NCBI GenBank assembly: GCA_016303085.1
Contig: JAEDMI010000086.1
Coordinates: 1 to 10,320 of the forward strand
DNA: 10,320 bases
DNA from: Acetatifactor sp.
GTDB taxonomy: Bacteria > Bacillota > Clostridia > Lachnospirales > Lachnospiraceae
Reading direction: 5' to 3'
Shown piece after piece: positions 1 through 5,875 of this stretch. The stretch's first letter is position 1. Every line of letters begins with the position of its first letter. Made by a program: the position numbers and the translations under genes. Below the pieces are notes generated by a model. It saw nothing but the letters and a program-made list of their open reading frames with translations, did not search any database and had not been told where the DNA came from.

Positions 1-1
1 G

Positions 2-1243
2 ATAATTAATGGATTTACGACCTCTAAATGTAATGAAGTGAGCTTAGCGGCTTATCAGCGTCTGTCGAAAATCAACCGGCTGTTCGGCTATTTCGGCTGG
101 GAGACTGTGGATTTTCGTTATGGAAAAGATATCCGTCTGTATGATGCCCGCCGGATGATGGTGCGAAAATGGGAAAAGAATACAGAGGAGAGTGATGCCG
201 CCTGGAAATGGCAGGCAGATAAGGTATATCTCTATAATCTGATTGCAGTCGGAACCGGACTGTTGCGCTCTCTGATTACATACTTTTATGTGGGAATCCT
301 TGTACTGAGGAAAGCAATTTCCATCGGTACTTTTACTCAGTTGATTGAGGCTGCGGGAGCGCTGGATGCCACACTGGGCGGATTGGTCTGGAACATTCAG
401 GAGCTTATGAAACGCTGTAACTATGCTTACGAGTATGTTTTGTTTATGGAGTATCCGGAAGCTATTCCCAAAGGAACTGCCCATGTAAAAAAGGATGCAC
501 ATAAAATCGAATTTAAGAATGTAACCTTTGCATATCCCGGCACAGAGAAAAAGGTACTGGATGGCATCAATATCACCATTGAGCCCGGCGAGCATTTATC
601 TATTGTCGGCTTGAACGGTGCGGGCAAGACTACCTTTATCAAGCTGCTTTGCAGACTATATGACCCAACCGAGGGAGAGATATTACTGGATGGTCGTGAC
701 ATTAAAGAGTATGACTATCAGGAATACATGGAGCAGTTTGCGCCGGTATTTCAGGATTTTAAGATGTTTGGCTTTACCCTCGGAGAGAACATTGCGTTTC
801 AGGATGCGGATTCTGAACGGTTGGATGATCTGATTCGACTGGTAGAACTGGACGGTATGGTGTCAAAATTGCCGAAGGGAACCGATACGAGGATGTTTAA
901 GATTTTTGAGGAGGATGGTGTGGAGCCCTCCGGAGGTGAGCAGCAGAAGCTGGCTATTGCCCGGGCACTTTACAAAAATGCACCTGTCATTATTTTGGAT
1001 GAGCCTACTGCTGCGTTAGATCCGATTGCGGAATATGAGATATACAGACAGTTCCATACGCTCGTGGGAGACAAGACTGCTTTCTATATCTCTCACCGTC
1101 TGTCCAGCTGCCGTTTCTGCGACAGGATTGCTGTTTTTGCGGGGGGAAAGATAGCGGAGTATGGTAGTCATGACGAACTGGTCGATATCCCGGGAGGGAT
1201 TTATGCCAAGATGTTTGAGGCACAGGCTCAGTATTATCGGTGA
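2..1243 (+). CDS. ABC exporter, permease end plus ATPase (5' partial)
   Basis: The frame is open from base 2, so the gene begins upstream of the window; a GTG at 38 is only an internal codon. The visible part has about 414 codons. The N-terminal ~140 residues are the last membrane helices and coupling region of an ABC exporter permease; the rest is the ATPase. Counting from the GTG at 38, seen motifs are Walker A GLNGAGKTT, Q-loop VFQDF, a signature read as PSGGEQQK instead of LSGGQ, Walker B VIILDEPTAALD and H-loop ISHRL. Permease and ATPase in one chain is the half-transporter layout of peptide, lipid and drug exporters, which normally dimerise in the membrane and couple ATP hydrolysis to export. 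The substrate cannot be read from the sequence. A partner exporter may lie upstream. It converges on the antiporter gene with a 19-base gap and no clear terminator. Confidence 0.93.
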   Translation: MINGFTTSKCNEVSLAAYQRLSKINRLFGYFGWETVDFRYGKDIRLYDARRMMVRKWEKNTEESDAAWKWQADKVYLYNLIAVGTGLLRSLITYFYVGILVLRKAISIGTFTQLIEAAGALDATLGGLVWNIQELMKRCNYAYEYVLFMEYPEAIPKGTAHVKKDAHKIEFKNVTFAYPGTEKKVLDGINITIEPGEHLSIVGLNGAGKTTFIKLLCRLYDPTEGEILLDGRDIKEYDYQEYMEQFAPVFQDFKMFGFTLGENIAFQDADSERLDDLIRLVELDGMVSKLPKGTDTRMFKIFEEDGVEPSGGEQQKLAIARALYKNAPVIILDEPTAALDPIAEYEIYRQFHTLVGDKTAFYISHRLSSCRFCDRIAVFAGGKIAEYGSHDELVDIPGGIYAKMFEAQAQYYR

Positions 1244-1262
1244 GGGGCCGCAGCGATATCTA

Positions 1263-1700
1263 TTAAGATGCTGCCGCAGTAATTTCTCCTGCCCGTTCAA
1301 ATCCTTTTTTTGCCAAAATGACGGCGATAATCTCATTAATTACTGCTGCAGCGGCTATGGTCCCTTTTACGATGACGGCATATTCCGATTCACCGCCGCC
1401 CTCCAAGGTGGCACAGATAATTCCTGTAAAAACGAGAGATACGCCGGAGTGGGGAAGCAGTGTAAAACCAAGGTATTTTTGCACTGCTTCCGGCATTTTC
1501 ATCCATTTTGCACTGAGTCTTGCGCCGGAATACTTCCCAAATGCCCTTGCGACAATGTAAATAAAGGTAAACAGCCCTGCTCCGAGAATCAGGTGATAAT
1601 CTAAAGGCGCTCCCAGATCCACAATTGCTCCCAACAGACAGATTCCGAGAATAGGATGGAAGTAATTTTTCACCATCTCAAGCTTTTCCTCTGAAATCAT
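1263..1700 (-). CDS. Kef/CPA2 cation:proton antiporter, C-terminal fragment
   Basis: This 145-codon frame is hydrophobic throughout, with segments such as ILGICLLGAIVDLG and FTFIYIVARAFG, and continues the antiporter fold that stops early in the frame at 1697-2371. The reading frame stays open upstream of its ATG and joins the neighbour with a one-base shift in an A run; the joined protein would be about 369 residues, close to the usual membrane domain of a Kef-type exchanger. The ATG at 1700 overlaps the preceding stop as ATGA, so it could also be translated by coupling as a separate polypeptide, but there is no known family member split here. It lacks the KTN/RCK nucleotide-binding domain of KefB/KefC. 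Taken as the 3' half of a frameshifted antiporter gene; whether the break is real is open. Confidence 0.82.
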   Translation of the reverse strand: MISEEKLEMVKNYFHPILGICLLGAIVDLGAPLDYHLILGAGLFTFIYIVARAFGKYSGARLSAKWMKMPEAVQKYLGFTLLPHSGVSLVFTGIICATLEGGGESEYAVIVKGTIAAAAVINEIIAVILAKKGFERAGEITAAAS

Positions 1701-2371
1701 ATTGGAGAATGCAGCGGAGAATGAAACTGCCTTTTTAAAAGGATACCGGCAGAAATCCCGATAAGTGCACCAACGACAATAGGTAAAAGAATCATCGCAG
1801 GAATCATAAACAGAGATACGGTACCGCCGGATACATTTCTTGCAATAAATGCGTTCACCGTAAAAAATACCGCGATTCCCACAATATCATCCAGTACAGT
1901 CATAGGAAGCAGTGTATTTGTAACAGGTCCTTTTGTGTGAAACTCGCTGACGATGGATAAAGCCGGTGCCGGTGCGGTTGCCAGAGCAATTCCACCGAAA
2001 GCAAAACCCAGGTAAGCCGGAATACCCATAAAATGAAAAACAATTGCAAACACCAGAGATACAAGCACAAATGTACCCAGTGACTGTGTCAGAGTTGTAA
2101 CCATCAAAGCTTTTCCATAGTTCTTAATTCTTTTCCAGACAAGCTCGGTTCCCAGCATTAATCCAAAAGAGCACTGCATCCACATAATGATTGTTTTGTA
2201 CCATGCCGTATCCAAAACATCCTGAGGAAGGAGCCCGGCTGCATTTGGCCCCAATATCATTCCCGTAATCAACCATCCCAGAATTGCGGGCAGTTTCAGC
2301 TTACTGACGGCTTTACCTGCCAGAAAAGCGATGAGTAGTGTGGCAATCCAACGTAATATATTTATAATCAT
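1697..2371 (-). CDS. Kef/CPA2 cation:proton antiporter, N-terminal fragment
   Basis: Membrane Na+ or K+/H+ exchanger of the CPA2 superfamily. Seen in the 224 residues: the family's early motif LPAILGWLITGMILGP (28-42), the unwound-helix region ATAPAPALSIVSEF (131-144) and the paired aspartates DD at 161-162, which in this superfamily carry the proton/cation exchange. There are about six membrane segments. After LLK (211-213) the frame runs into eleven unrelated residues and a stop, while the -1 frame continues the fold. The start ATG at 2371 overlaps the stop of the upstream regulator (ATGA), so the two genes form a coupled operon and the antiporter is probably controlled by the TetR protein. 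A likely role is pH or cation homeostasis, possibly export of a charged toxic compound; the transported ion cannot be told. Confidence 0.86.
   Translation of the reverse strand: MIINILRWIATLLIAFLAGKAVSKLKLPAILGWLITGMILGPNAAGLLPQDVLDTAWYKTIIMWMQCSFGLMLGTELVWKRIKNYGKALMVTTLTQSLGTFVLVSLVFAIVFHFMGIPAYLGFAFGGIALATAPAPALSIVSEFHTKGPVTNTLLPMTVLDDIVGIAVFFTVNAFIARNVSGGTVSLFMIPAMILLPIVVGALIGISAGILLKRQFHSPLHSPI
1733..1739 (-). other. Frameshift point with slippery heptamer T TTA AAA
   Basis: In the zero frame of the antiporter the codons read CTT TTA AAA AGG. This contains a canonical X XXY YYZ heptamer, and a -1 slip there gives AAG GCA GTT TCA and restores exactly the frame of the C-terminal half. The same restoration would follow from one extra A in the A5 run (1732-1736). 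No strong downstream stem or pseudoknot is apparent: the best is a 4-bp GCAG/CTGC pairing. Either a chance site of a base deletion or error, or programmed slippage. Confidence 0.6.
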
Positions 2372-2604
2372 ATCTCTTTGCCTCTCTTTGCAATGCCATA
2401 AAGCATGAAATCAAACAGTTTTTGTATATTCATCTCATGTAAAGTCAGTTGGTCATGGGGAGACATTTTGTTATGAACTTCATTTGAAAAGTTAAGGTTG
2501 TATATTTTCTGGATTTCATTAAAGTAGTGAAGTGCGTCATCCCTTGATATCCCCGTCCTAAGCTCGTGATGAGAAAGCTCTTTTTCAAATATCTCCAGAT
2601 TCAA
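2368..2604 (-). CDS. TetR-family regulator, C-terminal fragment
   Basis: The 78-codon frame begins at a TTG, but it is open further upstream (residues DKFDA before the TTG) and matches the position of the ligand-binding and dimerisation part of a TetR regulator whose N-terminal part is in the frame at 2601-2972. Helical segments such as DALHYFNEIQKIYNL and IQKLFDFMLYGIAKRG resemble the last helices of this fold. Joining the two at about base 2619 with one added base gives a protein of about 201 residues, the normal size for the family. No good ribosome binding site precedes the TTG, so it is unlikely to be an independent gene. Its TGA overlaps the antiporter ATG. Confidence 0.75.
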   Translation of the reverse strand: MNLEIFEKELSHHELRTGISRDDALHYFNEIQKIYNLNFSNEVHNKMSPHDQLTLHEMNIQKLFDFMLYGIAKRGKEI

Positions 2605-2972
2605 AGCGTCAAATTTATCTCCCGAATTCGGAAAGCTAAATGTTGCGGCGGACTTGTTCGTGCTTCTAAAAACAGATTGGCTTCCGCCTCATGTTCCTGA
2701 AAAAAGCTTCTGCGCGCGTGCATATATTCCACAAACCCTGCATCCGACTTGTGCCGGATTACATAGCAGATTAAATCTTCGCAACTCTTTTTAACACATT
2801 CCAGGTACAATTCATCCTTATCTTTAAAGTTATGATAAACCAAGCCCTTATTTATTCCCGTTTTGCAAATGTTATTAACCGAACCTGTTGCATATCCGTT
2901 TGTTCCGAATTCCTGAATTGCTGCGGCAAAAATTTTGGATTTGGTAAGTTCTGTCTTTTCTTCCTTTTTCAT
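2601..2972 (-). CDS. TetR-family transcriptional regulator, N-terminal fragment
   Basis: DNA-binding part of a TetR repressor. Residues 10-56 are the typical three-helix head: KSKIFAAAIQEFGTNGYATG, then the helix-turn-helix around SVNNICKTGINKGLVYHNF and the KDKDELY that starts helix 4. The start ATG follows GAAAGG at a workable distance and lies 32 bases downstream of the expected transcript start. The frame ends prematurely after IREINLTL, where the -1 frame continues with DKFDALNLEIF; one base is missing near 2619 (GAG GAT read as GAGAT is the simplest case). Proteins of this family usually repress themselves and the neighbouring transporter and release DNA when a small ligand binds. Two palindromes at its own promoter support that role here. 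If the break is real, the repressor is truncated after about 118 native residues. Confidence 0.87.
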   Translation of the reverse strand: MKKEEKTELTKSKIFAAAIQEFGTNGYATGSVNNICKTGINKGLVYHNFKDKDELYLECVKKSCEDLICYVIRHKSDAGFVEYMHARRSFFQEHEAEANLFLEARTSPPQHLAFRIREINLTL

Positions 2973-2995
2973 AAATGCGCCTTTCGCATAAATAA

Positions 2996-3013
2996 ATTGA
3001 CCACATGGTTAAT
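2996..3013. promoter_or_regulatory. Probable TetR operator, downstream copy (imperfect)
   Basis: Inverted repeat ATTGACC-ACAT-GGTTAAT, with one mismatch between the arms. It has the same arm and the same 4-base centre length as the palindrome at 3023-3042, and the two centres are 28 bases apart. It covers the transcript start and the edge of the -10 box of the tetR promoter, where a bound repressor would block initiation. That the local TetR protein binds here is inference. Confidence 0.68.
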
Positions 3014-3040
3014 AATACAATTTATTGACCTTCCGGTCAA
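3012..3040 (-). promoter_or_regulatory. Promoter of the tetR-antiporter operon
   Basis: On the minus strand, -35 TTGACC (3040-3035), a 17-nt spacer and -10 TATTAT (3017-3012). The -35 lies inside one operator palindrome and the -10 touches the other, the classic arrangement for autorepression. The expected start of transcription is near 3004-3006, giving a leader of a little over 30 nt before the tetR ATG. Confidence 0.7.
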
Positions 3041-3042
3041 TA
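3023..3042. promoter_or_regulatory. Probable TetR operator, perfect palindrome
   Basis: TATTGACCTTCCGGTCAATA has perfect 8-base arms around a TTCC centre. It lies in the 146-base divergent gap between tetR and the lipoprotein gene and overlaps the -35 of the tetR promoter and the -35 of a candidate plus-strand promoter. Size, symmetry and place fit a TetR-family binding site. Confidence 0.75.
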
Positions 3043-3053
3043 TTATTTATTTT
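3025..3053 (+). promoter_or_regulatory. Candidate promoter of the lipoprotein gene
   Basis: TTGACC (3025-3030), a 17-nt spacer and TATTTT (3048-3053). The -35 sits in the perfect operator palindrome, so the lipoprotein may be co-regulated with the divergent tetR operon. The -10 match is only moderate and lies in an AT-rich tract where chance matches are common. Confidence 0.42.
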
Positions 3054-3118
3054 TTTTGAAACTTTTTTATGACGCAGAGCATCTAATCATCGAAATAAAA
3101 AAGAGAGGAGATATTCTC

Positions 3119-3703
3119 ATGAAAAAATTAGTACTTTTACTGGCAACAGGCATACTGTGTGTTGCAATGACAGCTTGCGGAAAGGAGGCGGATGATGCGG
3201 CGAATGTCGGAACCGGAAGCGTGGAAAATATTTCGGAGAGCAGTGAGAGCCGGGATGATAATGCTTCACAGACTGAATCGGGAACTACAGTTGAAGAGGA
3301 ACAGAACGCTTCGTCTGAGCCATCAGAGGAAAATCAACAGAACAAATATCAGGTCGGAAATATTGACAATTTCAGCGTAAACAGTAATATGGTCGCTGCC
3401 TTTGCCAGAGACGTGAAGGCAGCCGTAGCGGATAAGGATTTGGAGGCATTGGCGGATTTGGCAGCATTTCCGTTGTACATGGGCCTTACAGAAGGCGGAG
3501 TCAGTGTGGATACACGGGAGGATTTTATTGCGATGGGCGAAGACAGTGTCTTTACACAGGAATTGGTGGATGCAATAGCTGCAGCAGATGAAAGCAATCT
3601 GTCCGCAAGCAGAGCGGGCTTTTCTCTGACGGATACCGGAGTGCCCAATATTGTTTTTGGTGTAAGAGACGGAAGGCTGGCTATTCAGGGAATCAATTAC
3701 TAA
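3119..3703 (+). CDS. Small secreted lipoprotein, unknown function
   Basis: 194 residues, started at the ATG at 3119 because GAGAGGAG (3103-3110) sits 8 bases before it; the longer open frame from a TTG at 3056 has no such site. Residues 1-20 are a lipoprotein signal: KK, a hydrophobic core LVLLLATGILCVA and MTAC with the lipidated cysteine at 20. Residues 21-70 are a Ser/Glu/Asn-rich flexible tether. The folded domain covers about 75-194, with the segment KDLEALADLAAFPLYMGL and the C-terminal NIVFGVRDGRLAIQGINY. That pattern resembles small NTF2/SnoaL-like lipoprotein domains common in Lachnospiraceae, but no function is known to me. It would be anchored on the outside of the cell membrane. 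It converges on and overlaps by 11 bases the 3' end of the methyltransferase gene. Confidence 0.9.
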   Translation: MKKLVLLLATGILCVAMTACGKEADDAANVGTGSVENISESSESRDDNASQTESGTTVEEEQNASSEPSEENQQNKYQVGNIDNFSVNSNMVAAFARDVKAAVADKDLEALADLAAFPLYMGLTEGGVSVDTREDFIAMGEDSVFTQELVDAIAAADESNLSASRAGFSLTDTGVPNIVFGVRDGRLAIQGINY

Positions 3704-4400
3704 GACAGCGATATATCTCAAATTTTCTTTTTCCAAGCTGTTGCTTTTCGAGCCGGAGCCATTCATTGGTTTCCGGCTTCTGCTTTTTGTCCATAATCAC
3801 TGCCAAAATGGTGTCCTCATGGGATATTTGGGCAAGCTGCCGGTACATCAGATTCAGGGAGGACTCAGCGGCACCTTCCCAGGAAACCAGGTTGCCGTAG
3901 GGGATGTCCGTGATAATAATATCCGGGTGAAGGGATTCCTGAATAGGTTTTGTACAGTCTGCCTGAAAGGTCCGGCAGGAGAAAGTGCTGCTGTGGCAAA
4001 GTGATTTCAGGTTGTCGAGGCTGTTCAGCGCATCCAAATGGGATTGCTTTCCGTATTTTTGAGCCAACTCTTTTAATTCCTGCTCTCTTTTCATCAATCC
4101 GTCCGGGGATAGCAGGGAAAAGTTTTTTCCGGCAATCTGCAGCATGGCATCATCAATGTCGCTGCCCACTATTTCGGAAATACATGGGTTGAGCAGACCT
4201 AAGACAGTAAGAAGATATCCTCCGCCGCAACAGGGATCGTATACGGTCAAGTCGTCTTTTCCTTTTTTGTAGTTTAAGCATCTTCTGAAGATTTCGTTGC
4301 CTAAGCGAACCGGAAAATTAGGCACACCCGTACCGCCGTATATAACTCTGCCGCTTGCAAAATCTTCAAAATTATCATTTTCGCAGTATTTATATTTCAT
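3693..4400 (-). CDS. AviRa-like 23S rRNA methyltransferase
   Basis: SAM-dependent methyltransferase of the AviRa family. The founding member, from the avilamycin producer, methylates a guanosine of 23S rRNA and gives avilamycin resistance. Seen in 235 residues: the family's N-terminus KYKYCENDNFEDFASGRVIY, the invariant-looking NFPVRL (28-33), SAM motif I YDPCCGGGYLL (54-64), GSDID (79-83) and catalytic motif IV TDIPYGNLVSW (164-174), ending in GKRKFEIYR. The ATG at 4400 is preferred over an upstream one at 4439 because AGGAGA lies 5 bases before it and the family begins at this MKYKY. The 3' end overlaps the converging lipoprotein gene. Many Firmicutes carry such a protein without making avilamycin, so the role may be housekeeping rRNA modification rather than resistance. 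The fold and family are sure; the exact nucleotide is inferred. Confidence 0.92.
   Translation of the reverse strand: MKYKYCENDNFEDFASGRVIYGGTGVPNFPVRLGNEIFRRCLNYKKGKDDLTVYDPCCGGGYLLTVLGLLNPCISEIVGSDIDDAMLQIAGKNFSLLSPDGLMKREQELKELAQKYGKQSHLDALNSLDNLKSLCHSSTFSCRTFQADCTKPIQESLHPDIIITDIPYGNLVSWEGAAESSLNLMYRQLAQISHEDTILAVIMDKKQKPETNEWLRLEKQQLGKRKFEIYRCLSN
3751..3788 (+). terminator. Probable intrinsic terminator of the lipoprotein gene
   Basis: About 48 bases after the lipoprotein stop, AGCCGGAGCCA pairs with TGGT-t-TCCGGCT (11 base pairs, one bulge, 5-base loop) and is followed after five bases by a run of five T. It lies inside the 3' coding end of the converging methyltransferase. It would act only on plus-strand transcripts, since no T run follows it on the minus strand. 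Confidence 0.45.
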
Positions 4401-4438
4401 AGCTTCTCCTGAGTCTGTAAATATTATCTGTATGCTCA

Positions 4439-4467
4439 AATATAGCAGAAATTATGACCCTTTTCAA
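4439..4467 (-). promoter_or_regulatory. Promoter of the AviRa-like gene
   Basis: On the minus strand, TTGAAA (4467-4462), a 17-nt spacer and TATATT (4444-4439). The expected start near 4432 gives a leader of about 30 nt with AGGAGA just before the ATG at 4400. Position, spacing and match to the sigma-A consensus agree. Confidence 0.6.
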
Positions 4468-4508
4468 TGATTGGAAGAAGGCATTATTAAGAGTTTATCG
4501 CACGGAAC

Positions 4509-4538
4509 ATGAAAAGCAGCATAGCATATTGATAGAAT
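4509..4538 (+). promoter_or_regulatory. Weak candidate promoter of the cupin gene
   Basis: ATGAAA (4509-4514), an 18-nt spacer and TAGAAT (4533-4538), 20 bases before the chosen cupin start. The -10 matches well and the -35 poorly; listed because no better site is seen upstream of the gene. Confidence 0.33.
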
Positions 4539-4558
4539 ATGTGAAACGAGGGTTTTCT

Positions 4559-4981
4559 ATGAATTGCGGATGTCATACGGAGCAGAAAGATTTCGGGCCT
4601 CATCCCTATGTGGCAAATATCGAACAGACAGTGGTACAAAATCACCACTTTCGCACTGCTGCCTGGACAGGGGACTATTTACAGATGACGCTGATGTGTA
4701 TTCCTGCCTGCGGAGAAATCGGATTGGAAGTTCATGAGGATACAGACCAGCTCATCAGAGTGGAGCAGGGCTGTGCTGTTGTAAAGATGGGAAAATGTAA
4801 GGACAGATTGGACTTCTGCCGTACCTTGTGCCTGGGGGATGCGTTTTTTGTACCCGCCGGCACCTGGCATAATGTGATAAATGCGGGAGGAGGAGCCTTA
4901 AAAGTATCGTCCGTTTATGCACCGCCCCATCATCCGAGAGGAACGGTGCAGCATACGAAGGCGGATGCCGAGAGAGAATGA
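4559..4981 (+). CDS. Cupin-domain protein
   Basis: 140 residues from the ATG at 4559, which follows GAGGG by about 7 bases; the frame is open back to an ATG at 4454, but that start would overlap the AviRa-like promoter and adds residues not typical of the family. A single cupin barrel: EVHEDTDQLIRVEQG (57-71) is the first cupin motif and GDAFFVPAGTWHNV (93-106) the second, with H59 and H104 as likely metal ligands and D63-Q64 in place of the usual second histidine pair. The ending APPHHPRGTVQHTKADA matches a group of small stand-alone cupins in Firmicutes with no settled function; some are annotated as sugar-isomerase-like or mannose-6-phosphate isomerase-like. It ends one base short of the reconstructed end of the converging erm gene. 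Confidence 0.88.
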   Translation: MNCGCHTEQKDFGPHPYVANIEQTVVQNHHFRTAAWTGDYLQMTLMCIPACGEIGLEVHEDTDQLIRVEQGCAVVKMGKCKDRLDFCRTLCLGDAFFVPAGTWHNVINAGGGALKVSSVYAPPHHPRGTVQHTKADAERE

Positions 4982-4982
4982 C

Positions 4983-5118
4983 TTATTTGTTACCGAACTG
5001 CTGATAGCATCGAAATAAGCAAAGCCATTGGATGTATAGTGTGACGGCATCTTCATAGGAGGGCGGCAGGCCTGCACGCTTTAGGGCTATTGTCATCTGC
5101 CTTTTTGTGAGCAGGCCC
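4983..5118 (-). pseudogene. Out-of-frame C-terminal end of the erm gene
   Basis: In the frame one base away from the erm reading frame, beginning at the GGG at 5118-5116, the minus strand encodes GLLTKRQMTIALKRAGLPPS, then YEDAVTLYIQWLCLF and RCYQQFGNK, and stops at TAA 4985-4983. This looks like the helical tail of an Erm protein, the part of the C-terminal domain that follows FHPxPxVxSVLxxL. Removing one G restores a 236-residue protein, near the usual 240-250. Coding content that fits so well implies that the shift is recent or is a sequence error. Confidence 0.8.
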
Positions 5119-5694
5119 TGCTTTCCGTGTCAAATGAAGCAAAACCGAGTCTACGGAGGGCATGGGATGAAAATCCTCTCTGCGAAAGTGATACAGGATT
5201 TTCATATTCCACCTTACCTTCAGAAGCAGAGATTTGGTATTTTCCCGGGGAAGTCCCATAAATCTCTTTGCAGCGCCCTTCTCCATAATCAGCCAGATAT
5301 CAGATGGCGGATTTGGTGCATTCGTCAGCTTTTCAATAATTTGTGTGGTAATGAAATAAGGAATATTTGCATATACCTTATAGTCTCCCTTTGCTGGCAG
5401 GGGATATTTGAGAAAATCCCCGTGGATTAGTTTCAGGTTAGTCAGAGAAGCTAGCTTTGCTGACGTGGATTCATACAACCTTCTGTCAAGCTCTACGGAG
5501 TAAACATATCCGCTTCTGCGGCAAAGCGCCTCTGTCAGGTGTCCCTTGCCTGTGCCGATTTCCAAAACGGTATCATTTTTGCTGATATTGCTGAGACGGA
5601 TAATTTTCCGGATGAGATAACAGTCGGTAATAAAGTTTTGAGAGTTGGATAAATTCTTTTTATAGTCAATGTTCTGTGGCCTGCTTTTTTGCAT
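5053..5694 (-). CDS. erm: Erm-type 23S rRNA (adenine-N6) methyltransferase, frameshifted 3' end
   Basis: Erm enzymes methylate A2058 of 23S rRNA using SAM and block macrolide, lincosamide and streptogramin B binding. Seen: NSQNFITD (17-24), SAM motif I VLEIGTGKGHL (43-53), acidic motif VYSVELD (64-70), HGDFLKY (91-97), catalytic motif NIPYFITTQII (110-120) and FHPMPSVDSVLLHLTRK (175-191). NIPY rather than the NLPY usual in KsgA favours Erm over the 16S dimethylase. The start ATG is preceded by AAGGAG at 8 bases. After residue 192 the frame reads 21 unrelated residues; the native tail continues in the other frame down to 4983. The catalytic domain is intact, and the lost part belongs to the C-terminal domain. 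Upstream lies a leader peptide and attenuator that fit drug-induced expression. If the shift is real, activity is doubtful. Confidence 0.9.
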   Translation of the reverse strand: MQKSRPQNIDYKKNLSNSQNFITDCYLIRKIIRLSNISKNDTVLEIGTGKGHLTEALCRRSGYVYSVELDRRLYESTSAKLASLTNLKLIHGDFLKYPLPAKGDYKVYANIPYFITTQIIEKLTNAPNPPSDIWLIMEKGAAKRFMGLPRENTKSLLLKVRWNMKILYHFRREDFHPMPSVDSVLLHLTRKAGPAHKKADDNSPKACRPAALL

Positions 5695-5741
5695 AGTGTG
5701 TCTCCTTCATTTTCGTCTGTGATAACTTCAACCCGAAATGA

Positions 5742-5875
5742 AGGGCAATAAAAAAGCAGGACATACCCCCTTAAATGAGTATTTTCCTGCAAAAAAACTA
5801 CGCATTATATTTTGTATTCGCACGCAAAAAAAGCCCATTTAACATGAGTTTATGAATCTGCTTTTTTATTGCCCT
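5742..5875 (-). promoter_or_regulatory. Antiterminator arms of the erm attenuator
   Basis: On the minus strand AGGGCAATAAAAAAGCAG (5875-5858, inside the leader-peptide frame, reading AGGGC from the 5' end) is perfectly complementary over 18 bases to the segment 5759-5742, which is the 3' arm and T tract of the terminator at 5750-5790. Pairing of these arms and formation of the terminator exclude each other. A further 10-bp pairing is possible between leader codons 4-7 (TTTGTATTCG, 5906-5897) and CGAATACAAA (5820-5811), and AAAAAAGC of the first arm can also pair with GCTTTTTT near 5831-5824. The set behaves on paper like a classical multi-arm attenuator. Confidence 0.75.
5750..5790 (-). terminator. 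Intrinsic terminator in the erm leader (attenuator)
   Basis: On the minus strand GCAGGA-aa-ATAC pairs with GTAT-g-TCCTGC around a 12-base loop and is followed directly by six T. It stands 56 bases before the erm start codon and about 60 bases after the leader-peptide stop. There is no gene between the promoter and this terminator except the leader peptide, so its role must be premature termination. Confidence 0.8.

Noticed and set aside
1249..1273. GCAGC/GCTGC pairing between the converging ABC and antiporter genes as a bidirectional terminator
   Set aside because: Only five base pairs, a long loop and no T run on either side.
5065..5074. Palindrome GCAGGCCTGC near the 3' end of erm
   Set aside because: It falls within erm tail codons and has no T run; probably chance.
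4983..5694. KsgA/RsmA 16S rRNA dimethylase instead of Erm
   Set aside because: The catalytic motif is NIPY, the length and C-terminal style fit Erm, and a leader-peptide attenuator precedes the gene.
5535..5792. An 85-codon minus-strand frame from a TTG across the terminator and the erm start
   Set aside because: It overlaps the erm coding region in another frame, has no ribosome binding site, and its conservation is explained by the hairpin and erm.
5798..5845. A second 15-codon frame (ATG...TAG, beginning MLNGLFLRANT) in the erm leader
   Set aside because: No ribosome binding site precedes the ATG, and it lies in the paired region between the leader stop and the terminator.
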